64,000 nt of DNA from NCBI GenBank assembly GCA_965203255.1, contig OZ241882.1:3038001-3102000 (forward strand), given 5' to 3'. Positions 52,787 to 60,523 of the stretch are shown here, piece by piece. Made by a program: the position numbers and the translations under genes. Origin of the DNA: JAPOUP01 sp965203255 (GTDB lineage: Bacteria; Pseudomonadota; Alphaproteobacteria; Rhodobacterales; Rhodobacteraceae). Within the stretch, counting starts at the first letter, position 1. Each line of letters begins with the position of its first letter. Below the pieces are notes generated by a model. It was given only the letters and a program-made list of their open reading frames with translations, was not told where the DNA came from and searched no databases.

Positions 52787-53583
52787 TGCTCGATGACTTC
52801 ATGACACGAGCGACGCTTGCCGGTATCGGATTGGCTTTCGCGGCAGCCCCGCTCGGCTGTTTCGTCGTCTGGCGTCGGATGGCGTATTTCGGCGATGCTA
52901 CAGCCCATGCGGCAATGCTGGGTGTGGCGCTGTCCCTGGCAATGCAGCTTTCGATCCTCGTGGGAGCTGTAGTTGTGGCGCTGGCAATGGCTGCAACCGT
53001 TAACATGCTGACTGGGCGGAGCTATGCGATGGACACAATCCTCGGCGTGCTTGCCCATTCCGCACTCGCTTTCGGGCTTGTCGCGGTCTCCTTTCTGTCC
53101 GGCATTCGCATCGACCTGATGGCCTACCTCTTCGGGGACATTCTGGCTGTTTCGCGCGGTGACCTGTTGATAATCTGGGGCGGCGCGGGGGTTGTGGTCG
53201 CACTGATCGCCTCGCGCTGGTCGGCATTGCTGACCGCCACCCTGAGCGAAGAGCTGGCCTATGCCAACGGGCTTGATCCAAAGCGGGAAAGACTGATCCT
53301 GTCCCTATCTCTGGCGATAACCGTGGCGGTCGCAATCAAGGTTGTAGGTGTGCTGCTGATCGCCGCCATGCTGATCATTCCGGCCGCCGCTGCCCGCAGC
53401 CTTGCCCGGACGCCCGAAGCCATGGCGATGATTGCCGCCGGTATCGGCGGAGCCTCGGCGCTGGTCGGCCTACGGGCCGCTTACGTCCTTGACACACCCG
53501 CAGGCCCATCCATCGTCTGCGTTACTGCCTTGCTGTTCGCCGGCTTCGGGCTCATGAGTTCGTGGGGTCGACGCGACACGTAA
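52786..53583 (+). CDS. znuB: Zinc ABC transporter permease
   Basis: A 265-residue ABC-3 family inner-membrane permease starting MLDDFMTRATLAGIGLAFAA. About eight transmembrane helices are visible. The family motif GCFVVWRRMAYFGDATAHAAMLGVAL (first half GCFVVWRRMAYFGDATAHA) lies near residue 25, and the docking region SEELAYANGLDPKRERLILS near residue 150. It forms the channel for zinc delivered by ZnuA. Last gene of zur-znuC-znuB; no terminator hairpin was evident directly after it. Confidence 0.94.
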   Translation: MLDDFMTRATLAGIGLAFAAAPLGCFVVWRRMAYFGDATAHAAMLGVALSLAMQLSILVGAVVVALAMAATVNMLTGRSYAMDTILGVLAHSALAFGLVAVSFLSGIRIDLMAYLFGDILAVSRGDLLIIWGGAGVVVALIASRWSALLTATLSEELAYANGLDPKRERLILSLSLAITVAVAIKVVGVLLIAAMLIIPAAAARSLARTPEAMAMIAAGIGGASALVGLRAAYVLDTPAGPSIVCVTALLFAGFGLMSSWGRRDT

Positions 53584-54660
53584 ATTCGGGCCGACCGTCA
53601 GCCTTGAGGGTGCTTCAGGGCGTCTGTCCCCCATTTGTGAAGTGCCGTAACGACACTACCATACGGTGCTTTCATGTGAGGATTTCCGGCCTCAGAATTG
53701 TATTGCAGGTCTTGGGCAATCTCGGGTTGCCTTGGCTTTCGCTCAACCTCACATCCGCCATCCAGGCTGCATATAAATTCGCCAAGCTCAAGCCCTGCTA
53801 TCGGCTTGCGCCGATCCTGCAGCCTGGATGGGCAAATCGGAAACACCATGATTCAATCGCATCATCGCCAAGCCAGGTGATTTGTCTGTCGCATTGGAGC
53901 TCCCGGAGCCAAGCGGTCTCCCTTCGATATCTGAAGGAATCGTGGAAACTCCAATTCTTCCAAATGACCGTGGTGTCCCAGACCAAAAGGAAGATCACAG
54001 CGTCGAGCATGGCGTTGACCACGATGCGGTTGATATGGAAAACGCAGTTGACGGTAGCTTACAGGGAAGGAGTGAACTGGTGTGGCGCCGGCAATCGACA
54101 TCGCAGCGTGGCATCATGAGGTTGACAGACGCAGCGGACGAGGCCACGTTCCAGACGGCTACTAAGGTGATCACCGACATCGGTGAGAATGGCGTTGACT
54201 TGCTGTGGAGAATGGGCGAAAATGAACAGTGTAGGCTGTTGGCATTGTCCCATCCTGATGAGGAGGTTTGGCCGGGAGGACGAGTTGCTCACGCCTGCGT
54301 ATTGGGCCATGCGTTGCGTCACCGCAGACCCCACCGACATAGATTTCGTAAACCACCTTGGCACCCTTGAGGAAAAGGTTGGGTTCTGACTGCTGGGCGG
54401 CTTCGGTGTGACATTTGAGGCTGCCACCGCCTTCTTTGAACGCTTGCGGATCAATGGCGTCTTCGAACCGGGCATTATCGTTTCAGTAACCGACCTCGGC
54501 TTCCGGCACATGCCCGAAGCGCGGGGCCTTCTGTTATCCGAACGCCGGGAATCGCTATCCGAATGCCATTGGGAGGCAGTCCGGACCGGTAGCGGGCATT
54601 CTTGCTGCCAGATTTGCAGATGACGACAATCGTCAGCCCGATACTCCCACGATGACCAGC
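53584..54660. other. Gene-less stretch between znuB and IS630, possibly decayed coding DNA
   Basis: About 1.1 kb. Short frames occur on both strands; a plus-strand piece at about 54405-54530 (FEAATAFFERLRINGVFE, then GIIVSVTDLGFRHM) reads like real protein but has no start or continuation I recognise. It looks like old degraded sequence, consistent with its position next to IS elements. Confidence 0.45.
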
Positions 54661-54662
54661 TA

Positions 54663-55909
54663 GTGTTTTGCGAAAAACAAAAGATTACATTTCTCATGCC
54701 GTATTCCCAGCCGCCGCCATCTCCTGGAGCTTCCTGTGCCCGCGCTTCCACGACGCCACGAGATCCTCCGGATTCCGGCTCCAGCGGAACGGGCGGGCGT
54801 CGCTGGCGTTGTGGTGCTCGATGTAGCCCTCGATCGCCGCGACGCAGTCGTCGAGCGAGTCGAAGACGGCGTCCTTCAGCCGCTGCCTCGTCAGCTCCGG
54901 GAAGAAGCCCTCGACGGCGTTCATCCACGACGCCGATGTCGGGGTGAAATGGAATGTCCAGTCGGGACGGTCCCTCAGCCATTCGTGGACCTCGGCGGAC
55001 TTATGGGAGGACACGTTGTCCAGGATGACGTGCACCGGGGTGCCCGGCCCGGTCCCTTCGGCGACGTGGGCGGGGAAGGCGGTGAACTCCGCCGACCGGT
55101 GCCGCCCGGTCATCTGACCGACCACCCTGCCTGTCGCGACGGCGGGGGCCGCCAGCAGGCAGGTGGTGCCGTTGCGCCTGCAGTCGCGCGTCCTGGTCTC
55201 CGCATGCCCCGGCTTCATCGGGAGGGGTCGCTGGGTCCGCCCAAGTGCCTGAATCTGCGTCTTTTCATCGACCGACAGCACGACGGCGTGGTCCGGCGGG
55301 TCGACATACAGGCCCACGACGTCGCGGACCTTGAGCTCGAACCGCGGGTCGCGGGAGACCCTGGACGTCCTGACCTGGTGCGGCCTGAGCCCGTTGCGCT
55401 TCAGGATGTTGTGCACGTTCGTGGCGGTCAGCGCCAGCCTCCTCGCCAGCGCCCGCAGTGTCCAGTGCCGGGCGTGCGGGGGCGGTGGCGACATCGCCAG
55501 GGCGACCACGGCCCTCACCGTTCCGTCCGGGGTCGGCTCCAGTCCCGGAGGGCGGGTCGCGTCCCGCAGCAGCCCGTCCACGCCCCGCCCAGGGAAGCGG
55601 TCCCACCAGCGCTCCACGGTCGACCGGCACTTTCCGGTCCGCCGGATGGCCTCCGCGGCGCCGCCCCCCGACCCGAGGCCGGGGATGATCCGGGTGCGCC
55701 AGACGTGCTTCTGGATGCTCTGCGGGTCCTTCGCGATCCTTTCGAGGCGTTCGCGGTCGCCGTCCGAAAGCCTGGTTTCCTGTCTCTTCGGTTTCCTGCC
55801 CATTGCCCTGCCTGCTGTCTCTATGGTTGTTACGGGGCCGCCTGACGGCGACTGGAAGACAGTGGCAGGCTTCACGGACAAATGCAAGCATTTGTTTCTT
55901 ACAATCCAC
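54663..55909 (-). mobile_element. IS630-family element (1247 bp) with TA target duplication
   Basis: The ends are related over about 29 bases: GTGTTTTGCGAAAAACAAAA at the left and the complement reading GTGGATTGTAAGAAACAAAT at the right. Each is flanked by TA (54661-54662 and 55910-55911), the target duplication expected for IS630/mariner elements. It contains one transposase gene and appears complete. Confidence 0.85.
54694..55803 (-). CDS. IS630-family transposase
   Basis: A 369-residue protein from MGRKPKRQETRLSDGDRERL. The N-terminal helix-turn-helix pair (about residues 10-120, including TGKCRSTVERWWDRFPGRGV and RHWTLRALARRLALTATNVH) binds the ends. The DDE_3 core shows D in VVLSVDEKTQIQAL, D in VILDNVSSHKSAEV, and E in SWMNAVEGFFPELT. 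It looks intact and may be active. Strong GC bias relative to the region around it. A longer frame to 55887 is rejected because it runs into the terminal repeat. Confidence 0.92.
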   Translation of the reverse strand: MGRKPKRQETRLSDGDRERLERIAKDPQSIQKHVWRTRIIPGLGSGGGAAEAIRRTGKCRSTVERWWDRFPGRGVDGLLRDATRPPGLEPTPDGTVRAVVALAMSPPPPHARHWTLRALARRLALTATNVHNILKRNGLRPHQVRTSRVSRDPRFELKVRDVVGLYVDPPDHAVVLSVDEKTQIQALGRTQRPLPMKPGHAETRTRDCRRNGTTCLLAAPAVATGRVVGQMTGRHRSAEFTAFPAHVAEGTGPGTPVHVILDNVSSHKSAEVHEWLRDRPDWTFHFTPTSASWMNAVEGFFPELTRQRLKDAVFDSLDDCVAAIEGYIEHHNASDARPFRWSRNPEDLVASWKRGHRKLQEMAAAGNTA

Positions 55910-56180
55910 TAGTTCGATTCCCCTGATCGAACCTGTTCATTATAAACTGTACAAGCGAGCCTCTTGCACAATTATCGTGGTTCGGTCGGCCGCGGCAAGC
56001 CTTTCGGTTCCGTCAGGGTCGTGACACCGGATCTGGCGGGTGGTCGGGGCGTCTGCACGGCCCGAGGTGTGGCGGAATGCCGCAGTGGGTGGCCGGTCGG
56101 GCACCGTCCGCGCATGGCTGTCCGCGCCGTCCCCTCCGGGGCGGCGTCCGCGGCGGACGGATCTGCCGGAGCCGGCGGTG

Positions 56181-57323
56181 TCAGATGGTGAGCCGCATCA
56201 GCTGCTCCACCGTCAGGGCCAGCACGCGGAGGAACAGGTGGCAGGCCACCCTGGCGTGCCCCCGGACGCGGACGTGCCGGGCGCCGTACGAGTCCTTGAG
56301 GGCCGAGTTCACGCGCCCGCCGCTGGAGCGCTGCCGGTAGCGGACGCGGTCGTGGCGGATGTGGCCCGCTTTCCGCTGCGCCAGAGCCTCCCTGGCGAGG
56401 CGCTCCTTCAGCGCCGCGTCGCGGCGGGGGTTGGTGTCGGTGATCGCCACGCGCCCCGTCAGGCAGGCGTGGAACCCGATCTCCAGCGAGTCGCAGGCCG
56501 CGTCCATCAGTTGGTGACAGTGGTCCACCCGCAGCGCCGTCATCCCCGGCAGCGGGATGGCGGCCTGGCTGTCGCGCGGCGAAGCGGAGGTCAGGATGCA
56601 GCTGACGGGGACGTCCCCATCGGCGGCGTCGATATGGAGCCTGTACCCCCTCCAGCTCTCCCTGTACCCCTTCGAGTTGCGCTTCGTGCCGGTGCCGCAG
56701 GCCTTCGGCAGCCCGTCGGCCATCTCCGCCGCCGTCATCCCGTCCCGCAGCTGCCGCTCCAACCGGGTCGGCTCCTTCGGGACCTCCTCCCCCTTTTTCG
56801 GGCGTCCGCGCTTTCGCTTCGGTCCCTCCTGCGGCTTCGGCTTCGGCGCCGGCCTCTCCCGCCCGACGATCGCCGTGGAGTCCCGGGAGATGTGCCCGAC
56901 GACCGAGCCGGCGTACGCGGCGCGGACCAGCGCCTCGTGCATCCGCTCCGGCAGCCGGGTCTCCGCGAACCAGGCGAAGGCGCGGGAGAACGCCGGTTCG
57001 CTGGGAACCTCCGACACGCGGGACCAGCCGACCGGCCTGCGCAGCGTCGGGTCGTATCGCAGCCTGTCGATCAGGACCACCGTGGTCGGCATGTCCCACA
57101 CCGCCTTCGCGACGAAGGCCCGCGCCAGCGCCCTGCGGTCGGCGGCAGGGTTGCCGACGCCCCCGTGGATGCAGCGCACGTGCCTCTCCACCTCGACCAG
57201 GTCCAGCACGGCGACGGATTTCGTGTGCCTCACGCCCAGCGGGCCGACCTCCCCGGCGAGGGAAGGGAAAAGTTCCCCTTGAAACCGCTGCCAGGCATCT
57301 GATATGGACGAACGTAGGGACAT
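56181..57323 (-). CDS. IS4/IS5-superfamily (DDE_Tnp_1) transposase, catalytic Glu apparently lost
   Basis: A 380-residue protein from MSLRSSISDAWQRFQGELFP, with GGGAG nine bases upstream. It shows D in VVGHISRDSTAIVG, a long basic Lys/Pro insertion (PKPKPQEGPKRKRGRPKK), and D in RVAITDTNPRRD. It ends with the expected YxxR...K region, reading RYRQRSSGGRVNSALKDSYG. Relatives have ERxNxxLK with Glu at the position of the second Gly (GGG here, one base from GAG), so the third catalytic acid seems missing. Otherwise full length. Element ends were not found: I saw no matching inverted repeats in 55912-56180 versus 57324-57420. It lies just behind IS630 in the same orientation. Confidence 0.8.
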   Translation of the reverse strand: MSLRSSISDAWQRFQGELFPSLAGEVGPLGVRHTKSVAVLDLVEVERHVRCIHGGVGNPAADRRALARAFVAKAVWDMPTTVVLIDRLRYDPTLRRPVGWSRVSEVPSEPAFSRAFAWFAETRLPERMHEALVRAAYAGSVVGHISRDSTAIVGRERPAPKPKPQEGPKRKRGRPKKGEEVPKEPTRLERQLRDGMTAAEMADGLPKACGTGTKRNSKGYRESWRGYRLHIDAADGDVPVSCILTSASPRDSQAAIPLPGMTALRVDHCHQLMDAACDSLEIGFHACLTGRVAITDTNPRRDAALKERLAREALAQRKAGHIRHDRVRYRQRSSGGRVNSALKDSYGARHVRVRGHARVACHLFLRVLALTVEQLMRLTI

Positions 57324-57708
57324 GGAGCCGTCTCCCTGCATGTTGTGGCTTTGACACCTGCTTCATACCAGAGGGACGGCTCCATATCCATACCAGCCAT
57401 CAGAAAAAGCGCCCGTTTCCGAAAAAAAATCGCTTGATCGGGGAGTTCTGCAAGAAGCTCAAGCCATTGATTTTATTGAGTGTAATCCATGCAGAGGCGT
57501 AATCGAAGAAGGTGCGTAAGCAACATAAATAGAAGACTATTCTATCTGATGCTGAAGGACGTTACCCACATGAGAAAATAGACCTGCGGTTCGGTTCCGT
57601 ATCCACAATTTGTCAGCCGTTTTTGGCCATTTATCGCTACTCTATCCATCCCTCGGGGTTTGTCACCACCGGGGCATCGCGATGCTCCTCAATCAAGGAG
57701 TTCTCGCG
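57324..57708. other. AT-richer gene-less stretch
   Basis: About 385 bases following the DDE transposase, visibly richer in A and T than either neighbour. No gene, tRNA or repeat recognised. The alpA pseudogene begins at its right end with a GGAG ribosome site. Confidence 0.5.
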
Positions 57709-57886
57709 ATGAGGATACTATCGAAACGGCAGGTGAAGGAAATGGTCCTGTATTCACCGCAACACATTGCTCGCCAGGAGGCGGCCGACCAGTTCCCCAA
57801 ACGAATACGGTTGGGTCGAGGACGAGGTACTGGATTGGCTCCGGGAACGCATCGACCGTCGAAAAGTGCCCGATCGAATCTCCTGA
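57709..57886 (+). pseudogene. AlpA-family excisionase/regulator, frameshifted
   Basis: It begins MRILSKRQVKEMVLYSPQHI and AADQFPKRIR, the start of AlpA-type MerR-like DNA-binding proteins, with GGAG eight bases upstream. The second half, GWVEDEVLDWLRERIDRR, occurs in another frame after a short internal deletion that removes the usual LGxGRV linker. AlpA proteins switch integrase genes of prophages and islands. No integrase is nearby; a tRNA-Gln 3' fragment lies 84 bases downstream, so this is probably the rim of a lost element. Confidence 0.7.
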
Positions 57887-57969
57887 ATAAGAAGCGGGCG
57901 GGTCGTCCTGGCAGGCGGTCCACCCCTGGTCGACTGACAAGTGCGAACGATGGTCAGTGTCGGATCAAA

Positions 57970-58024
57970 ACGTCTGCGGACTCTGACTCCGTTAGTTCTG
58001 GTTCGAATCCAAGTTCCCCAGCCA
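57970..58024 (+). tRNA. tRNA-Gln (CTG) 3' fragment, likely attachment-site remnant
   Basis: The anticodon arm GCGGA-CTCTGAC-TCCGT (anticodon CTG), T-loop GGTTCGAATCC and the 3' acceptor TTCCCCA with G73 and CCA fit tRNA-Gln, whose U1-A72 pair and G73 are diagnostic. The acceptor 5' strand and D-arm are absent, and the T-stem has a C-A mismatch. It cannot be a working tRNA. A 3' tRNA piece beside an alpA gene is the usual scar of site-specific integration. Confidence 0.6.
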
Positions 58025-58335
58025 ACAAAAGCATATGTGATCGTCGTCATAGATCACCGACAGCAGCAGCAATGTCGCCAGATACGCTTCTGCAAAATAG
58101 GGCGTTGAAAAACGCGCTCCGACGAAAAACTGTCAATCGGCGATGCTCTTCTTCTCTACGAAGTGTAAGCGACGCACTTTCCCGATAGTTTCCACGCAAA
58201 TCATCCCGTTTGCCTTTCCATCGACTGCTCAATGAAAAGGATGACTACAACCATAGGGGTGGGTCAAATTTGGACGCCGATTTCCCCTGTTAGGGGGTCA
58301 AAATTGCACGCTTTTCCACAGCGAAACCGGCATGC
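58025..58335. other. Spacer between the tRNA-Gln fragment and the aldo/keto reductase
   Basis: About 310 bases. Apart from the IS21-type end at 58255-58315 I see no gene or structure. It marks the left edge of a block (58.3-64 kb) whose genes look intact. Confidence 0.45.
58255..58315 (+). mobile_element. IS21-type terminal repeats, solo end
   Basis: Two direct copies of a 17-base motif, GGGTCAAATTTGGACGC (58261-58277) and GGGTCAAAATTGCACGC (58295-58311), are spaced as in the multiple terminal repeats of IS21-family ends. No istA or istB gene is present on either side in the window, so this is a remnant end. Confidence 0.6.
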
Positions 58336-59304
58336 TCAGGAATGCCCCGCAACCGGTTTAGGCCGGTAGGGCTTCTCCAGCCGGGCGACCTCGTCTTCGC
58401 TCAGTGTAACTTCGAGTGCGGACATCACGTCATCCAGCAGTTCGGGCCGCGAGATGCCAACGAGCGGCGCGGTTATGGCGGGTTGGTTCATCACCCATGC
58501 ATAGGCGACTGCTGCCATCGAAACACCGCGTTCCGCCGCGACTTCCTTCACCGCGTCGACGATGCGGCCATCGGCTTCACGGCTGTCGCCATAGAGCAGT
58601 TCAAGCTGCCCGTCCGTGCCGCTGCGCACTGAGCTGTGCTTGCCGGCCAGCAAGCCACGGGCCAGCGGGCTCCAGGGCAGAACCCCGACACCCTCGCTGA
58701 CGCACATCGGAAGCATCTCGCGTTCCTCCTCCCGGTAGATGAGGTTGTAATGCGGCTGCATGGAAACGAAGCGCGCCCAGCCATTGGCGCGTTGCAGGCC
58801 GAGTGCTTTCATGAACTGCCATGCGAACATGGAGGAAGCACCGAGATAACGCACTTTGCCTGAGCGCACGATATCGTTCAGCGCCTCAAGCGTCTCCTCG
58901 AACGGCGTTTCGTAGTCGAAGCGATGAACCTGCAGCAGATCGATATGATCGGTGCCGAGCCTGCGCAGGCTGCCTTCCACGCTGTCGAAAATATGCTTGC
59001 GCGAAAGGCCACGATCATTGGGATCGTCGCTCATCGGATTGTAGAGTTTCGTGGCGATAACAACGTTGTGGCGCGCCTGAAGCGGCAACAGCCTGTCGCG
59101 CAATATCTCCTCGCTCACCCCGCGCGAATACATATCAGCCGTGTCGAAGAGGTTGATACCGCGCTCTACGGCTGCCGCGATGATCGGAGCCGATGCATCA
59201 GCGTCGAGCACCCATGAAGCCCATTCGGGTGAGCCGAATGTCATGCACCCGAGGCCGATTCTGGACACTTTGAGCCCGGTCTTGCCCAACGACACATATT
59301 CCAT
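58336..59304 (-). CDS. Aldo/keto reductase
   Basis: A 322-residue NADPH-dependent oxidoreductase of the (beta/alpha)8 type. It begins MEYVSLGKTGLKVSRIGLGC. Catalytic residues are in FDTADMYSRGVSEEIL (Asp, Tyr), VVIATKLYNP (Lys) and LLQVHRFDYE (His). The C-terminus has the NADPH loop in PAITAPLVGISRPELLDDVM. Family members reduce carbonyl compounds in the cytoplasm. It is divergent from the GntR regulator and the ABC importer, which hints at one catabolic locus controlled by that regulator (inference). Codon use resembles the importer genes rather than the IS elements. Confidence 0.9.
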   Translation of the reverse strand: MEYVSLGKTGLKVSRIGLGCMTFGSPEWASWVLDADASAPIIAAAVERGINLFDTADMYSRGVSEEILRDRLLPLQARHNVVIATKLYNPMSDDPNDRGLSRKHIFDSVEGSLRRLGTDHIDLLQVHRFDYETPFEETLEALNDIVRSGKVRYLGASSMFAWQFMKALGLQRANGWARFVSMQPHYNLIYREEEREMLPMCVSEGVGVLPWSPLARGLLAGKHSSVRSGTDGQLELLYGDSREADGRIVDAVKEVAAERGVSMAAVAYAWVMNQPAITAPLVGISRPELLDDVMSALEVTLSEDEVARLEKPYRPKPVAGHS

Positions 59305-59450
59305 TTTTCAAGTTCTCCGCTGTTTGGCCTTCTGCCGCCCATTCCGAGGCGCAGTTTCGATCATAAATCTGATAGTGTCACGCTCCGTTAGCACACGCTT
59401 ACGTCATTTTTCGCTTGTATTGCCCCGAGAATCCCAATTACGCTCAAAGT

Positions 59451-60488
59451 GTGACAAACGAACATAACACTTTTGCCTTCGATCTCAACGCTGGCTGCAT
59501 TGATAAATCGCTGCCGGTGCCGGTGGGACGCCAGCTCTACGGGCTGCTCAGCTATCAGCTTTCTCATGGCGATCTGCCGAAGGGCACGCGGCTCCCCTCG
59601 GTGCGCCAGCTCGCACGCTCGCTGGGCATCGCTCAGGCAACGGTGGCGCAAGTCTACAGGGATCTGCGAGATGCCGGATTGCTGGAAATGCGCAATGGCG
59701 CCGGCGCGTTCACGCGTCTTGCCATGCCGGCGGACACCGACCCTAGGTCTGGAGACCTACGCGCCGATATCGCGCGGCTGCTCAACCGGGCCGAGCACGC
59801 AGGCATATCGCCGCTGGCGCTTATTGGGATGGTCAATGCGCAGGCGCAGCTTCGCCAGGGTGCACCGGGTCTGAAGATCGTCTTTGTCGCCATCTTCGAG
59901 ACGCCGGGCCGCGCCTATGTCGATGCAATTTTGCCGCATCTCCTGTCTGCCGATAGGGTAGCACTCTTAACAACAGCGGCCCTTGCGGACAATCCGGAGG
60001 CTCGCGCAACATGCGAAGCCGCCGATCTGGTGCTGACTTTCGTTCACCGCACCGCCGAGGTTTCCGCGCTCGTCCCGTCAGCGAATGTTATGGGTCTGCG
60101 CTTCATACCGTCTGATGTGACGCGTCAGGCGCTGTCCGCCCTGGACCCGCGCAGTCGCGTTGCCGCCATCACCCATCTGGAAGACTATATCGCCATCATG
60201 CGGCCGAGCGTTCAGCGCTTCGCTCCGCATGTCGGCGACATTGCCGTATCGTGGTCACATGCGCCGGACCTGAAAGCGACGATCGCCCGCTCCGACGCGG
60301 TGATCTACGCCACCGGCGCTGACCACGTGGCCGCCATGGTGCGGCCCGGCACCACATGTTTTGAGTATCGCCACATGCCCGACCCTGCTGGTCTCGAGGC
60401 GGATCTGGAACCGCGTCTCGCCGATCTTCGTGCAGGCCGCCGGCTGCGTGTGATCAAGGGCGGTCTGACAAAGGGCGCCGACATTTGA
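59451..60488 (+). CDS. GntR-family transcriptional regulator with unusual effector domain
   Basis: A 345-residue regulator. The start chosen is GTG 59451 (reading TNEHNTFAFDLNAG); a TTG 36 bases upstream is possible. The GntR winged helix spans about residues 20-85: GRQLYGLLSYQLSHGDLPKG, LPSVRQLARSLGIAQATVAQ, and LRDAGLLEMRNGAGAF. The remaining 220 residues (LKIVFVAIFETPGRAYVDAI, then ADLVLTFVHRTAEVSALVP) are not an obvious FCD, UTRA or aminotransferase domain; they read like an alpha/beta ligand-binding fold. The importer binding-protein gene starts 35 bases downstream, so regulator and importer are probably cotranscribed. A palindrome AAAGTGT-14-ACACTTT (59446-59473) overlaps the start and could be its operator. 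Confidence 0.82.
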   Translation: MTNEHNTFAFDLNAGCIDKSLPVPVGRQLYGLLSYQLSHGDLPKGTRLPSVRQLARSLGIAQATVAQVYRDLRDAGLLEMRNGAGAFTRLAMPADTDPRSGDLRADIARLLNRAEHAGISPLALIGMVNAQAQLRQGAPGLKIVFVAIFETPGRAYVDAILPHLLSADRVALLTTAALADNPEARATCEAADLVLTFVHRTAEVSALVPSANVMGLRFIPSDVTRQALSALDPRSRVAAITHLEDYIAIMRPSVQRFAPHVGDIAVSWSHAPDLKATIARSDAVIYATGADHVAAMVRPGTTCFEYRHMPDPAGLEADLEPRLADLRAGRRLRVIKGGLTKGADI

Positions 60489-60523
60489 ACAGATCGACAT
60501 AACGAAAACAGGGAGAAACCGAA

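Noticed and set aside
55972..57366. 464-codon minus-strand frame over the DDE transposase
   Set aside because: Wrong-frame shadow of the transposase, dominated by Arg, Gly, Ala and Pro.
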